In this document: positions 22,387-34,192 of the stretch, one piece after another
Layout: each line of letters begins with the position of its first letter
Numbering within the stretch: the stretch's first letter is position 1
Made by a program: the position numbers and the translations under genes
The notes under the pieces: generated by a model
Database searches by the model: none
Told to the model about the DNA's origin: nothing
Seen by the model: only the letters and a program-made list of their open reading frames with translations
From: Papaver somniferum
Taxonomy: Eukaryota; Streptophyta; Magnoliopsida; Ranunculales; Papaveraceae
Assembly (NCBI RefSeq): GCF_003573695.1
Contig: NC_039364.1
Span: 66,980,256-67,044,255 of the forward strand
DNA length: 64,000 bases
Direction: 5' to 3'

Positions 22387-23095
22387 CTAAGAAGCCTTCA
22401 AATTGTACTCCCAATCAAAGAGTACACCTTCGATAATGACGCATCTGGTTTCAACACAAATATCTCGACGAAGACACACTGATTCAACAACAACACGATC
22501 AAAGTGTAACTGAACTACAATCGATAAGTTTTCATCATCCCATGATAATACTTCTGAAGCAGATGCAACATCATTCATTCATGAATGGCACAGACTCCTT
22601 CGACATACACTGGAGACTTGATCTTATTGGAAAAATTGATTCAATATGTTTCAATAAATGTTATTCACATAACAAGTCATTGCAACCTGGTGTGATTCCA
22701 TGAAACATCATCAACGGAACCTCTCTACATCACAAACCTTGCACGACCAAGGAACCTTTTCTCCTCACATCCAGAATGGAGACTGCCGCTGCTATCTGTC
22801 ACAACAAAATCGATTCCCTGACGAAGCCACTTCACACTCACTGGATGGAGGAGCAAAGATTATCGATAATCATGGTTCTAGCCTTTTCGGTCTCTGGAGC
22901 GACTCCAGTCATAGTATCGGCATCAACAAGAATATGTAGAGGATCTCTATTCATGGTCTCAGCATCAGCAAGAATTTCTGTAGAGAATTCAATCGTGATC
23001 TCAGCATCAACAACAGTCTCAGACGCAACATCCGGCTTCATCAACTATCCATTCTCTGAAGCGTTACTCTATGGATCGTACTTCTTCAAGCCCTA

Positions 23096-24090
23096 ATGAT
23101 TAATATCAAGATGTGTATACATGAAAACATGATAACATGAATGTCTTCCAAAAGCTTGCACGACAGACGGGCACAAATCAAAGTCTTCTACAAGATGTTC
23201 TCATCGCCTCTACAAATGAGATACGACATGCTCCATGCCATGGGTTTACAAAAACGTACCAATGGTTGAGGAATGGGACGATGCTTCCTCAATGAAAGAT
23301 GTTCGTCTATGTCTCTGCTACAACATACCAAAAGTGCGCATCAATCGTACATACGAGCTGAAAGACATGGCCTTTACCGCCAGGTCTACGAAATCTGAAA
23401 AATTTGTACGGGATTACAAATTACAAATGTGTATGCTTTGTTGGCTGACATCTACAACTCAGAATTGAGTGATTCTTTTCTCATGTGATAACTCAGTTTC
23501 TCAGATTCAAAATTTGGGGTCAAGCATCGAATTACGACGTCGTATGAGGTTCCTACAGTTTCCAGAACATACAACATGAAAGAAGCAATTCTTGGACGGG
23601 ATTCATAACCTCCACGGTCGATCGGTGTCCACCAGGTCATTCTGCTAAGTCCTTCATCAAGGTACCTCCAACTTCGACCAACTAGGTCTTTACATCAATT
23701 TTTTTACCTGGGTCCTCTATCTAGGTCTTGCTAGAAGAAGGGAAAACGAAAAAAGAGATTTAACAAAATATTGGGGACTAACGGTCCACTGGTCATGGCG
23801 ATCAGTTCCACAGTCCAAGACTCGTGACACCAGACTCTCATGTGCTGATCATTCATCATAAAATAAATGCTACCACCGGGACATGCAATCATGGTCATTA
23901 CATCACCCCCTCTTGAGAGCAACCTCAGTGATGGTCCCGTGACCAGGGTTTCGGAAGTGATGTTTCTACGACTGACAGAAACAAGATGGCACTGCAAGCA
24001 CCATGCTCATGTATCAATCAAGGGGTACTGATCTCAAATGAAACAATGACATTAAATTCCTTCACCAACCGTTCAAGACACAAGCGAATG
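23096..24090. other. Unassigned segment in E1, absent from E5
   Basis: Between the last and penultimate antisense exons, E1 has about 1 kb more than E5 has at 58056-58200. It holds short minus-strand frames (23452-23640, 23731-23997) that I do not recognise. A TSD or terminal repeat was not found. It may be intron sequence lost from E5 or an insertion. Confidence 0.35.
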
Positions 24091-24617
24091 GTCTAAATAC
24101 ACAACAGGAGTGTTTTACAACAAGCCCGTCTGAGATGATTATACGCTGCCCTGTATAAAACGACGAACTGGTAGCAATTGGTGAAGAATCTATGGATTAG
24201 TCATATACCAATCTCTTCGTATGGATGTTCTCTACAACATATCCAAAATTCAAAGCAATTGGAGAAACGAGCAAAACGATGTGGCAAACACTTTGGACTA
24301 CGCACCAGCTGAAATTTTTCTGAAAGCTTCCTGGAAGTTTACTGCTTCATCGATTTTAACCCCTAAACATGCTCAAAACTTAAAAATCTTCTTCGCTAAA
24401 GCTTGGAAATTTCCTGGGCATAAGGATACATGGGTAGATCACGAAAATCTGACATCGAATGAAGATTTTAGGGCGTTTTTGCTAAAACGATGAGTTCTGA
24501 ATTTTCTGGTGACGTATTTCAGTAAATTTTTTCATTCATTCATATGGGTCTTCATTCATTCGTTCATGAATCAGATATCCTATACTTCTATGAAGAAAAT
24601 ATAATATGGGTACTTAC

Positions 24618-24779
24618 TTGAGTGGTCTCTAAGCCGTTCGAAGAACCAATATTGCCGGAGTCATCATTAGAAGCGTTATTACTTTCATGCGATTTCGGGT
24701 TTTGGGAATTCTCCGTCTCACCGTGGTCCAAGGATGAATGAGCAGCATCAATACCTTGTTCATCCACAATAATTTCTTC
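24618..24779 (-). other. Intact 54-codon exon of the E1 antisense gene
   Basis: Minus strand: GAATCCAG acceptor, then an open phase-0 exon (EEIIVDEQGIDAAHSSLDHG...GLETTQ), then GTAAGTACC donor. The E5 counterpart (58711-58871) has the same boundaries but is one base shorter and shifted. Confidence 0.68.
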
Positions 24780-25302
24780 CTGGATTCATCAACAACAATT
24801 ATTATTTCATTCAAGGAGATGCCACGATCACCTGCATGAAAGAGATACTTACATCGACTTCTTCATCAGTGCTGGACTCCTGAATTGTTTGCCCGGGAAC
24901 AAGTTGAAGACCATCAATCGATGGAGCAAAGTCTGAAAAGAAATAAAAAACCTTGGTCTCGTGATCCTAATTGCACGAGCAGGAAAAGTCATGACACAAG
25001 GAGCGCTAACAACTCACCAAAGAAACGGCTGGGGACTACACGTCATTTGCTAACATCTTGTAGTCCTTACTTCTGGGTTCTCCGTCCCGTATACTTTCTT
25101 CCATTTATGTGGAGTCTACATTGATCCGGCATCTCACTATAAGATCATCATGTGATAAAGCTAATGAAATAACCAGAAGTACAACTCAGTATAAAGGATC
25201 TCTCACCATCACTCAGAGGTCCCAGAAGTACCATTTCTTGAAGTTGCAGTAGAGATGTTTGGAAACATCATCTTTTGAAGTGTCATCATGGGAGTCAGTC
25301 AT

Positions 25303-26230
25303 TCTTGCAAAGTGGCTATGACAGATGCACAACATTTCTACTTCAGCACATCGCAGGATTCAACAAAACAGTGAATCATGGAATAAAGGTGCTCACAACA
25401 ACGTCTACAAAAATGGTAACTTTCAACTCTTACCTGTTTACGATTCTACTAACAGTAGTGATTGTGATACAAGAGTTAATACTTCAAAATTTGCTCATCT
25501 CCTCGAACCTGCAAACACGAGCAATTTTTTTATTTTCAAAATCATAACTTGATTTTCATGTGAGCAATCCACAAAAATTTCACCATGTGAGCGACTCCCA
25601 CCGAGTGAATACTCATTGGTTTTTGTGCATACACTATCAGATCACGAAATCCATACAAACAATATTTTATAAAAAGTTGTTTACTTCTAGCAATTGCCAA
25701 AAATCAAAATTTGATTTCACATAAATTTTCACTGTGTGAACATTCACTGGTTTTTCAAAAATTGGACAGATGTCCATTCTACAATTGTGAAAACTCACAT
25801 ACAAACATTATTTCACCGTGAATAATTGTCTACTTACAATAGTTGTTCAAAATCAAAACATTAATTTTACAAAAATATATATTTTTAACGTGAAACTCAC
25901 GTGACTTTGAAAATATATGTATATATATTTTTGCTCCCTCTCGCGAGCATCCGTCTTTAAAACGAGAGCATATCTTCAAAAACTTTACGAAGGCTCACAT
26001 ATCAAAAATAAAAATTTCCATGAAAGCTCATATACAAAATTTTTATTGCTAACAGACGCAAGTCTATTCAAAAAAAGAAAAACTTTTCTCTCATACGAGC
26101 ATCCACCTTTGAAACGAGAGTTTATTCCCTTTTGTGAAATCTCACATATTTAAAAAAATAAAATTTTGGCTTTCGTGAAAGCGCATAGAAAATTTTTTTA
26201 TCACTATATTTTGTTTGTTTCTTAACTAAC
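25303..26230 (-). promoter_or_regulatory. E1 antisense leader and upstream region
   Basis: A GTAAGAG donor (minus strand) lies at 25429-25433 and an AG acceptor precedes the ATG, giving a leader intron of about 129 bases. Upstream are repeats of GTCTTTAAAACGAGAGC...AAAGCTCATA like those of E2 and E5. The region is cut at 26230 by E3 and resumes at 42130. Confidence 0.5.
26226..26230 (+). repeat. Target-site duplication CTAAC, left of E3
   Basis: CTAAC directly precedes TGATCGCAG and is repeated at 42130-42134 after the other end of E3. Confidence 0.93.
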
Positions 26231-29200
26231 TGATCGCAGTCGTATGCGTCAAAAATAATTTCACTTTCTCAATCTACTAAATATAAATATAGTATGTGGT
26301 AAGAAAGAGTTCGTTCCCACAGAGAGACTTTTTGTTGTTATAAAATCTCAGTTTCTTAGTAGCCAAAGGGGGGATTTTTGTTTTTATCTAAGCAATAAAA
26401 GTAATTGAAAGTAATAAAATAATTCGAATAATCAATTAAAGAAGATATTGGTCACGGGATAGTATCATTCACAAACATATATTTTCATCATTGACTAGAA
26501 TTGGTATTTTAATCTCTCATTTACTAAAAGTCCTAGGATACCTTGATCGCAAGAGTATCCCGTTTATTTCCCGATTTTATCACAAACAACATTAAAAGAT
26601 GCTATTGTGAAATCTACCTAGAAAGCAACCTAAAGTGTAAAAGCACAATTAAGTTTAACTCCCCAAGAGCATTAAGTTCTATGAAATAAGACTAATCAAT
26701 GCAAACAAACGTGTAAAAGCACTAATTCATTTTAACAAAGGTTATGATTCATATGTGACTAGTAGGATATATCACTACAAGCACTACTCACATTCATGCT
26801 ACTTGTAATCAGGAATTATCACTTTTTCGTATAATAACCCTAATCTAGCAATAGAGATGAAGACTAATCTAATTGATTCCGGACTCAACCAAACTAGCAT
26901 TCAAATCATAAAACAATATAAACCATGAATCATAAACAATAAAGCTGAGACAAAACTAATCCATTAATTTAAATGTCATGCTTGAGAAATCAACTTTTAT
27001 CCCATAACCAATAATTGTATTTAGCTACTCATAGCTTTTGAGTTCATCATAATCATAATCAAAAATAAATTGAAGAAGATGAAAAATAAACGAAAGCAAA
27101 CCCTAGTAGCGGTTATCTCCCCAAATCTCCAAGAATAATACGTGATACAAAGAAAATTAAAAAACTTTCCTTTTTGTAGCTCTTCTTAGGTCAAGTCTTC
27201 AAAAGCCCATCACCAAAAAGTCCACCAAACCCATGTGTGTGAAGAACCCATGTAAAAATCTTGCAAAAAGTGATCGCCGGAAAACTGGTGAAAGTGGCGG
27301 AAGTTTGCCGGAAAAGAGCTCAGGAGACCGGCAAAGTCAAACCGGTCAAATCGGTCAGGTCAATCGAGTCAACTCAGTCAAAGTCACTGAGTCAAATCGG
27401 GTCAACTCAGAAGTCAGGCCGAGTTGAAGTGAGTCAGGTGGTCTTGTCAGACCTGATGCAGAGCTGAATGCTTTTGCACGGCCTGAACTCATGCAGCACA
27501 ATCAGTGTGCATCACTAACTCGCATCCAACCATGATGGTTCTGCATCCTTCACAGCTGCAGCTTCAGCCCCCATATCTCAGCACACAACACTGCTGCATT
27601 CCATTGTTCTCTGTTAAGCTTCATTCCATCACCGCCAACATCGAACTCATTTCATACAACTGTAGCTCAATTTCATTCCAGACCTTGTTCACAGCAACAA
27701 CTAGCCATCTCCTGATTTTTGCTTAGCTCTGAATCTGCCCATATCAGTTCATTCCTACACAACCATTGCAGGATTACCAAAACCACCAGTGTAACCTGCA
27801 TTTCCAGTACCACCAATTCTGAAATCCACCACTTGAACTGCAGCTGCAATATCATCTTATTACCACCATCACTTCCCAGATTGCATCTTAACTCACCACT
27901 GCCTATTGCCACCAGAAACTGCAGCTGCACTACTCTCTGCAACATTTCTTTACCGCTTCCCTGTAGCGCATTCTGCTGCTGCAATTATCAGCTCCTGCAT
28001 CCTAACCACTTTCAAGCACAACCGCAATCTCATTGAACAACACCACCTACAATGCTATTTCCATGCTGCACACCAACTTCAGAATCTTCATCCTTGTACA
28101 TTGAGTCAACAGTAGTAACCTCAATGTTGTAGCTTCCAGTCAAACAACGGCAATTGTACAACTGCAATGCCTCACAACTCCACTCCTGCATCATTCAACC
28201 ACTGCAAACTTCAGCTGCATCTTGGTATTCTTCATCTGCACACAACCCATTCCAATACAACACTTCATGAATTCTGAAACTCCAAGCTTCAATGACTCAG
28301 TCCACCAGTTTGCAACTGAGGTTCTCTTCTCTATTCATCTCGGCTCAACTGAACAGCAGCAACATATATTGATTCTGGCATTTCAACAGCATCATAGCTG
28401 CACCTTCATCTCAGTTCTAACTCTCAGTCAATTCTCATCTCAAAGCATCCCTAACTCATTAACCTTGTAATTCTTCTTCCCTGTAACAAACCTAACATTC
28501 ATCTAATGTACTTCATCACAACAGACACCACCATATCTTCCTTCACTGCAACAGAGCTTCACCCATTCATCTGCTACTTCATTCTTGAGCTTTACTGCAG
28601 CACAAACACAACTCGGTTCATCAATTACATCTCAAATTTCCTCAAGCTGCTTCTTTCATAACGACCTTCAAACTGAATCATCACCCATTGTAGCTCCATA
28701 TTACAGCTCTCAAATTCGAACTCATCTCTGTATCTGAGCTTCTCAATCGCAACCCATGAAAATCAACATCAATTCGAGCCAGACTGACCCATTCTTTCAT
28801 TATTTCAGAACCGGAAACAAAACCCTCAATTCCTTCATCGTTTATCGATCTAACCCTTCATAGCAGCAAACCAATCCTTGTTGCTTATCTTGACCAAATT
28901 CAATCCCACAATCATCACGGCATCCACTGACCTGTATATTCTTCTCAAACACCATCTTTAATTCTCGATCTTACTGTCGAATACAACAACATCATCAATT
29001 GTAGCAGCAGCAATAAGACTCATCGAGTAAACCCTTACCAGTTTCAATTGCCGTAGCATCATCGTCATCATCTCAGATTCATCTCTGAATTTCATCCTCT
29101 CTGAATCAAAAACATCTTCTATTTCTTCACTGTTTCTCCGATTCAAACCCTAACTTCTTCTGTAGCTCTTTCCTGCTTCAACCCTCTTCATCTATGTGTT

Positions 29201-29672
29201 ATTCCCTCCATTGAAATCTCTTACAGCAATCTCTCGATCCCTAATCTCTCTGAATCTCTCCCTTTCGTTCAACAGTGAAGCTGCCATCACTTCCTCTCTT
29301 TTCTCAATCAGACAAACAATAATGAGAAGAGAAAATGTTTCTCTGGGTCTTGGGGATGTAATGATTTGGGGCAGGATATAGACACCCCAGTCACCTTGAT
29401 AAGGGTTACCCAGATAACATCCCCTTAACCACAGCTGGCTTATCTTTAGTACTCCTCCAGATAGTTGCCCCTTGACTTTAGCTTGACTCCGGATAGTGTT
29501 TGTCCATGAAACGACAATTTGCCTTTTACGCATATTTCTTCTTCTTTTGCTCTGAATGACTCCATTGCACCTAAATACTCAAAATCAAACCATAAGATAC
29601 ATAATTCACACGAAAATTCGCAAAGAAAGCATAAATACTAGATATAAAATTAGGTGTTTTAGACACCTATCA
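26231..29672 (-). mobile_element. E3 LTR (3' in element sense), 3442 bp
   Basis: Plus strand reads TGATCGCAGTCG to GACACCTATCA. It aligns with 38690-42129, with about six differences in the first 200 bases by eye. Long CT/CA-rich frames inside (27505-28470) recur in both LTRs, have no protein character and are left unannotated. Confidence 0.93.
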
Positions 29673-29684
29673 AATTCCCCCACA
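29673..29684 (-). other. Polypurine tract of E3
   Basis: Minus strand TGTGGGGGAATT abuts the TGATAGG LTR start. This is a standard plus-strand primer site. Confidence 0.88.
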
Positions 29685-31855
29685 TTTAGACTTTGCTAGT
29701 CCTCGATCAAATCAAAACCTAAAGGATACATACAACTCACATGAGGGTTTTCTAGAGATATACCCACAAAACCTACATTTCCAACTTACTAGTTCTCCGT
29801 AATGATAGCATCCAACGCGCTAAGAAGACATAGAAATTCTGCACACTAGTCATAAGAAATTAGACACATAAATGAACACAATCTCATCCTTAAAAGTTGA
29901 GAGAGAAATAGCCATCCCTTCTCGAAAGAAATTCGGGTTCGGAGAAATCAAAAGTCTCTACTCTGCCTCACAAGAAAGGGTTTTATGATATTGCTCTCAA
30001 TAATAAACAACTTTTTATGGTCACACATATGTCGAGGTAGGAATGAAGAGAGAATCCTGCGACACCTTGAATGGTAGGAAGGCAAAAACCCTCCGAATTG
30101 TTTTGAAAACCCGCATCTTTTATTCATTTTGAAAACCCTTTTTATGACGATCTCTAAGAAAGGAAATCAACCACTTAACGAAGGTGGGAATATGCTTACT
30201 TACCTCGTTATCCGTTCGGCGTGCAGTTAGCACCACTCTCACAGCATCCATAGAAACGTCTTCGGTCTTCAATCCTTTCTTCATCTTCGTCTTCGGTCTT
30301 CAACTCTTGATGATGAAATCTTGAACTTCGTAGAATCTTGACAACGTGATTCTTTCCTCTAATTTCTTGTTGCTTGAAACCTCATTATGGATATTTCTTC
30401 TTCCATTGGCTTTATTGAATGAATACAAAACCAAAAACGAACTAAACAAACCAAAATATGATGCAATGATTTTTTTTTTTTGAGATGCAAGATAAATAAA
30501 GTAAAACAAAAACAAAAAAAATAAAACTAATGATGACCTAAAAATTTCTCTTGTCTCTTTTTTTTTTTTTTTTTTTACAAGGGACCTAGCATAATGATGA
30601 CCATGTCCAAGTTTTTTTTTTTGAGACAAAAAAAAATAAAATACAAAAAAGATAAAATAACAATGCAAGTACAAAGGCCATGGTGTAAGTACTTTACCGC
30701 TCAATTCTTCACAACTTGTATGCTTCGATATCACAAACTTCTTGAATTCTCATCTTGATAATCTTCATTCTTGTACAATAGTCTTCAACTTGTAAAAATT
30801 CTGCTCCTTGTCTTGTTGCTATACTAAATCTGTAATCTGCTCATTTCTGTACCGTTGCTTGTAAACCTTAAACGTCTTCAACTTTCCTTCGAATTTGTGA
30901 TGCTCCTCTTGTTGATGATGATGGTGTTTCTATGGACCTGTTAGTGTAGAGAGAGATAAAGTGGATGGTGCTAACTGCGAACAAGATTACAAGTGATATG
31001 TAAGTTAGCAATTTGAAGTCACCATTCATGATTGATAAAATAGCACTCAAGAGATCAAAATAGTGCTTCTATTGGTGGGAGGTTAGGTAGCTCACCATTC
31101 TACCCGGAGTTTACGTACGGTGACCCACACTCTAAAAGCACATATTTGGACAGGTACAAAGAAATGAAGGTCGGTGCCTCTCATGATGTAACATGGGTAG
31201 TCTCCACTATAGGGGATCACAAATCCAATATCGAATTCAGTTTGCACCTCATTTGCCACTGGGATGGTTAAATCCAACTTTAACTCTCATACAAGTAAGA
31301 AACCCGATCATGTTTTCTGTCATCTCTAAGTTCAGTCACTCTTATGAGAATCTCGATGTAATCTTAACGACATGTATACTATGTGACTCTAAACTAACCA
31401 CAAGTTGGAGTTTTCTTATTCACTATTTTACACAAAAATCGAAAAATCTGAAAATTTTACAATGCAAATGCTTAACCACTCCCCCACACTTAAACTTTAC
31501 ATTGTCCTCAATGTAAATTGAGTCATCCAAAGTAAGTCAAGGTGGGAAATTCTAACATAATAATGTGACAAGAAATCAGAAAATAAAATAAAATAAATAC
31601 AGGACAATAAAAAGCTAAAAACAAGACAAGAAAATAAAAATAAGACAAGAAATACTCATCCGATGGGTTGCCTCCCATTTAGCGCTTGGTTTAAAGTCGT
31701 CAGCCCGACTATCTCCTTGATTTCTATGACTCCTACAGAGGGAGTGCATCCACAAAGTTAGCTCCTTCCACCACTTCGGAAGTGAAATTCTCATAATATA
31801 GTTTCAACTGGTGCCCATTAACTTTAAGTTCCTTGCCTATAGCTATGCTACGAAT
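29685..31855 (-). other. E3 3' untranslated region, no env
   Basis: About 2.2 kb between integrase and LTR. It has long A and T runs (30470-30650) that generate a 144-residue low-complexity frame at 30300-30734. I do not believe this frame is coding. No env-like frame with a signal peptide and membrane segment was seen, unlike some Athila elements. Confidence 0.6.
31471..31500 (-). other. Second, internal polypurine-like site of E3
   Basis: The minus strand reads GTAAAGTTTAAGTGTGGGGG shortly after the end of integrase. A G-rich motif of this kind after pol is typical of Athila-type elements. It could prime additional plus-strand synthesis. Confidence 0.6.
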
Positions 31856-32875
31856 TTATATTGCGCCGTGAGAAAACACATTAGTAACAATAAAAGGTTC
31901 AATCCAACGTGACCTTAATTTACCCGGAAATAAATGCAAGCGAGAATTAAACAAAAGAACTTTCTTCCCAATGCAAAATTGTTTTCTAGAAATCATATTG
32001 TCATGAAATGCTTTCGTCTTTTCCTTATAAATGTGTGAGCTTTCAAATGCATCATTGCGAAGCTCTTCTAGCTCTTGGATTTGTAGCTTCCTTTGCTTTC
32101 CAGCCCCATCCATCTCCATATTGCATTGCTTAATAGCCCAAAACGCCTTATGCTCAATTTCAACGGGTAAATGACAAGGTTTACCATACACAAGCCTAAA
32201 GGGATACATCCCAATAGGTGTCTTGTATGCGGTTCTATAAGCCCACAAAGCATCATTAAGTCGCATGCTCCAATCTTTCCTTGTTGGGTTCACTGTCTTC
32301 TCTAGAATGGATTTCACCTCCCGGTTAGAAACCTCGGCTTGTCCATTTGTTTGGGGATGATAAGGTGTTGCAATCTTGTGCAACACATTGTACTTCTTTA
32401 ACAAGTTTTGTAAGATCCTGTTTTTGAAGTGAGAGCCCCCATCGCTAATTATGGATCTTGGAATTCCAAACCTTGCAAAGATATTAGCTTGCACAAAATC
32501 TGAAACCACTTTAGAATCATTAGTTGGGGTGGCCTTAGCTTCCACCCATTTGGAGACATAATCAACATCAATTAAGATATAAAAATTCCCATGAGAGTTG
32601 ACAAAAGGACTCATAAAATCAATACCCCATACATCGAAAACTTCAATAAATTGAATAAACGTTTGTGGCATTTGATTTCGGGAACCTAGATTGCCTGTTC
32701 TTTGGCACCTATCAAAAGTTGTACAAAATTTATATGCATCCTTGAACAAGGTTGGCCAATAAAAACCTCTTTCAAGTACCTTGTGAGCGGTTCTCTTACT
32801 CCCAAAATGTCCTCCGCAAGCATAGGAGTGACAAAAAGACAAGATAGAATTAAACTCGGATTCGGGAATGCACCT
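31856..32875 (-). pseudogene. pol: E3 integrase
   Basis: N-terminal zinc region [30 protein letters not shown]...[12 protein letters not shown]: the first cysteine of the C-x2-C pair is replaced by F. The core has [10 protein letters not shown] (D), [12 protein letters not shown] (D) and [16 protein letters not shown] (E). A C-terminal module near [20 protein letters not shown] has WIEPF where GPF is usual. The frame is continuous with RNase H except for a TGA at 32876-32878, which looks like a CGA-to-TGA change. Confidence 0.9.
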
Positions 32876-33672
32876 TCATAATACTTGGTCACTACCTTGT
32901 TTCCATAAGTATGGATCATCCCATATGTATTGGTTTCCTAACTTCTTAAGTTTGTCCCTCTCAGCACGAGACAAGTTCTTTGGGATTTGTTTAGACACCA
33001 AGTAGTTCACAATGTCAGCATACCATGGTTCTCCAAAGGCAATTGAGAATAGTTGCACATCCGGGAAACTTTCACGCAATGGGATAGCTTCCTTGTCCAC
33101 AGAAAGACGGCTCAAATGATCCTCAACGGTGTTCTCAATTCCTTTCTTGTCCTTGATTTCAATATCAAACTCTTGCAAGAGCAAAATCCATCGTATGAGC
33201 CTCGGTTTCGCTTCTTTCTTCATTAGCAAGTACCTAAGTGTTGCATGATCAGAAAAGCCAACAACTTTTCTACCAATTAGATAAGAGTGAAACTTTTCCA
33301 AAGCAAAAATAATAGCTAATAACTCTTTTTCAGTGGTTGTGTAGTTTTGTTGGGCCTCATTTAACGTTCTAGAAGCATAATAAATAGCATGAGGTATCTT
33401 GCCCACACGTTGCCCAAGCACCGCACCAACCGCATAGTCACTTGCATCACACATGAGCTCAAAAGGCTTGCTCCAATCCGGCGGTTTAATGATAGGGGAT
33501 GAAATCAAAAGTTCTTTCAAACTATTGAATGCCGCCATACACTTTTCATCAAAGTTAAAAACAACATCTTTTTGCAATAAGTTACAAAGTGGTGATGCTA
33601 TCTTGGAAAAGTCTTTGATAAACCTACGATCAAAACCTGCATGACCAAGAAAAGAGCGTATCTCCCTCACCG
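32876..33672 (-). pseudogene. pol: E3 RNase H and connection
   Basis: [28 protein letters not shown] leads to [14 protein letters not shown] (D), [21 protein letters not shown] (E) and [23 protein letters not shown] (D), then HLSRL, the usual gypsy RNase H. It joins RT through a frameshift near 33710 (about two bases shorter than needed). Confidence 0.9.
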
Positions 33673-34192
33673 TAGTGGGAGGGGTTAAAGCACGAATAAG
33701 GTCTATTAGATTTATCGACTTCCAACCCTTTAGAAGATATTATATGGCCTAAAACTATGCCATGAGTTACCATGAAATGGCACTTCTCCCAATTAAGCAC
33801 AAGATTTGTTTCAACACATCGTTCAAGGATTAGTGACAAGTTGTGCAAGCAAAGGTCAAATGAATCACCAAAGACACTAAAGTCATCCATAAACACTTCG
33901 ATTATGTTTTCAACATATTCCGAAAAAATACTTACCATACACCTTTGAAAGGTATCTGGAGCATTGCACAAGCCAAAAGGCACCCTTCTATAAGCAAAAG
34001 TACCGAAAGGACAAGTGAAAGTGGTTTTATCTTGATCCTCCGGCGCTATCATAATCTGATTGTAACCTGAATAGCCATCAAGGAAGCAATAGTAAGAGTG
34101 TCCAGCTAAACGTTCAAGCATCTGATCAATAAAAGGCAATGGAAAATGATCCTTCCTAGTGGTGGCATTCAATTTCCTGTAATCAATACAAA
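33673..34192 (-). pseudogene. pol: E3 RT, C-terminal part
   Basis: Starting at DYRKLNATTRKDHFPLPF, it has YYCFLDGYSGYNQIMI, TTFTCPFGTFAYRRVPFGLCNAP and the catalytic EVFMDDFSVFGDSF. The N-terminal RT half lies at 35652 onward, beyond the inserted solo LTR. Confidence 0.92.
34188..34192 (+). repeat. Target-site duplication ACAAA, left of solo LTR
   Basis: ACAAA (TTTGT on the minus strand) occurs here and at 35652-35656, on both sides of the TG...CA insert. Confidence 0.9.

Larger units (their letters stand above)
22387..25302 (-). pseudogene. E1 antisense gene, PMD core deleted
   Basis: ATG 25302 (MTDSHDDTSKDDVSK) matches the acidic N-terminus of the E5 gene (MTQLRNGAESDVSRED...). The sequence then jumps to the late part equivalent to E5 59750, so the PMD core (about 1.2 kb) is gone. 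Two later exons are intact: 24853-24932 (FAPSIDGLQLVPGQTIQ...DEEVD) and 24618-24779 (EEIIVDEQGIDAAHSSLDHG..., 54 codons without a stop), each with AG acceptors and GTAAGT donors. The last exon (22387-23095) is badly worn but keeps VLFDWEYNL, as in E5 DVLFDWVYNL. Confidence 0.68.

Noticed and set aside
27505..28470. Overlapping frames of 70-105 residues in the E3 LTR, repeated at 40177-40911
   Set aside because: They are CT/CA-rich, have different phases, no domain character, and lie inside an LTR. Their repetition reflects the LTR pair.
30300..30734. 144-residue minus-strand frame with K and F runs
   Set aside because: It is produced by long A and T homopolymers in the Athila 3' region. No signal peptide or env pattern.
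31092..31277. Small minus-strand frame after the E3 integrase as a possible env
   Set aside because: It is 61 residues long with no membrane segment or conserved motif.
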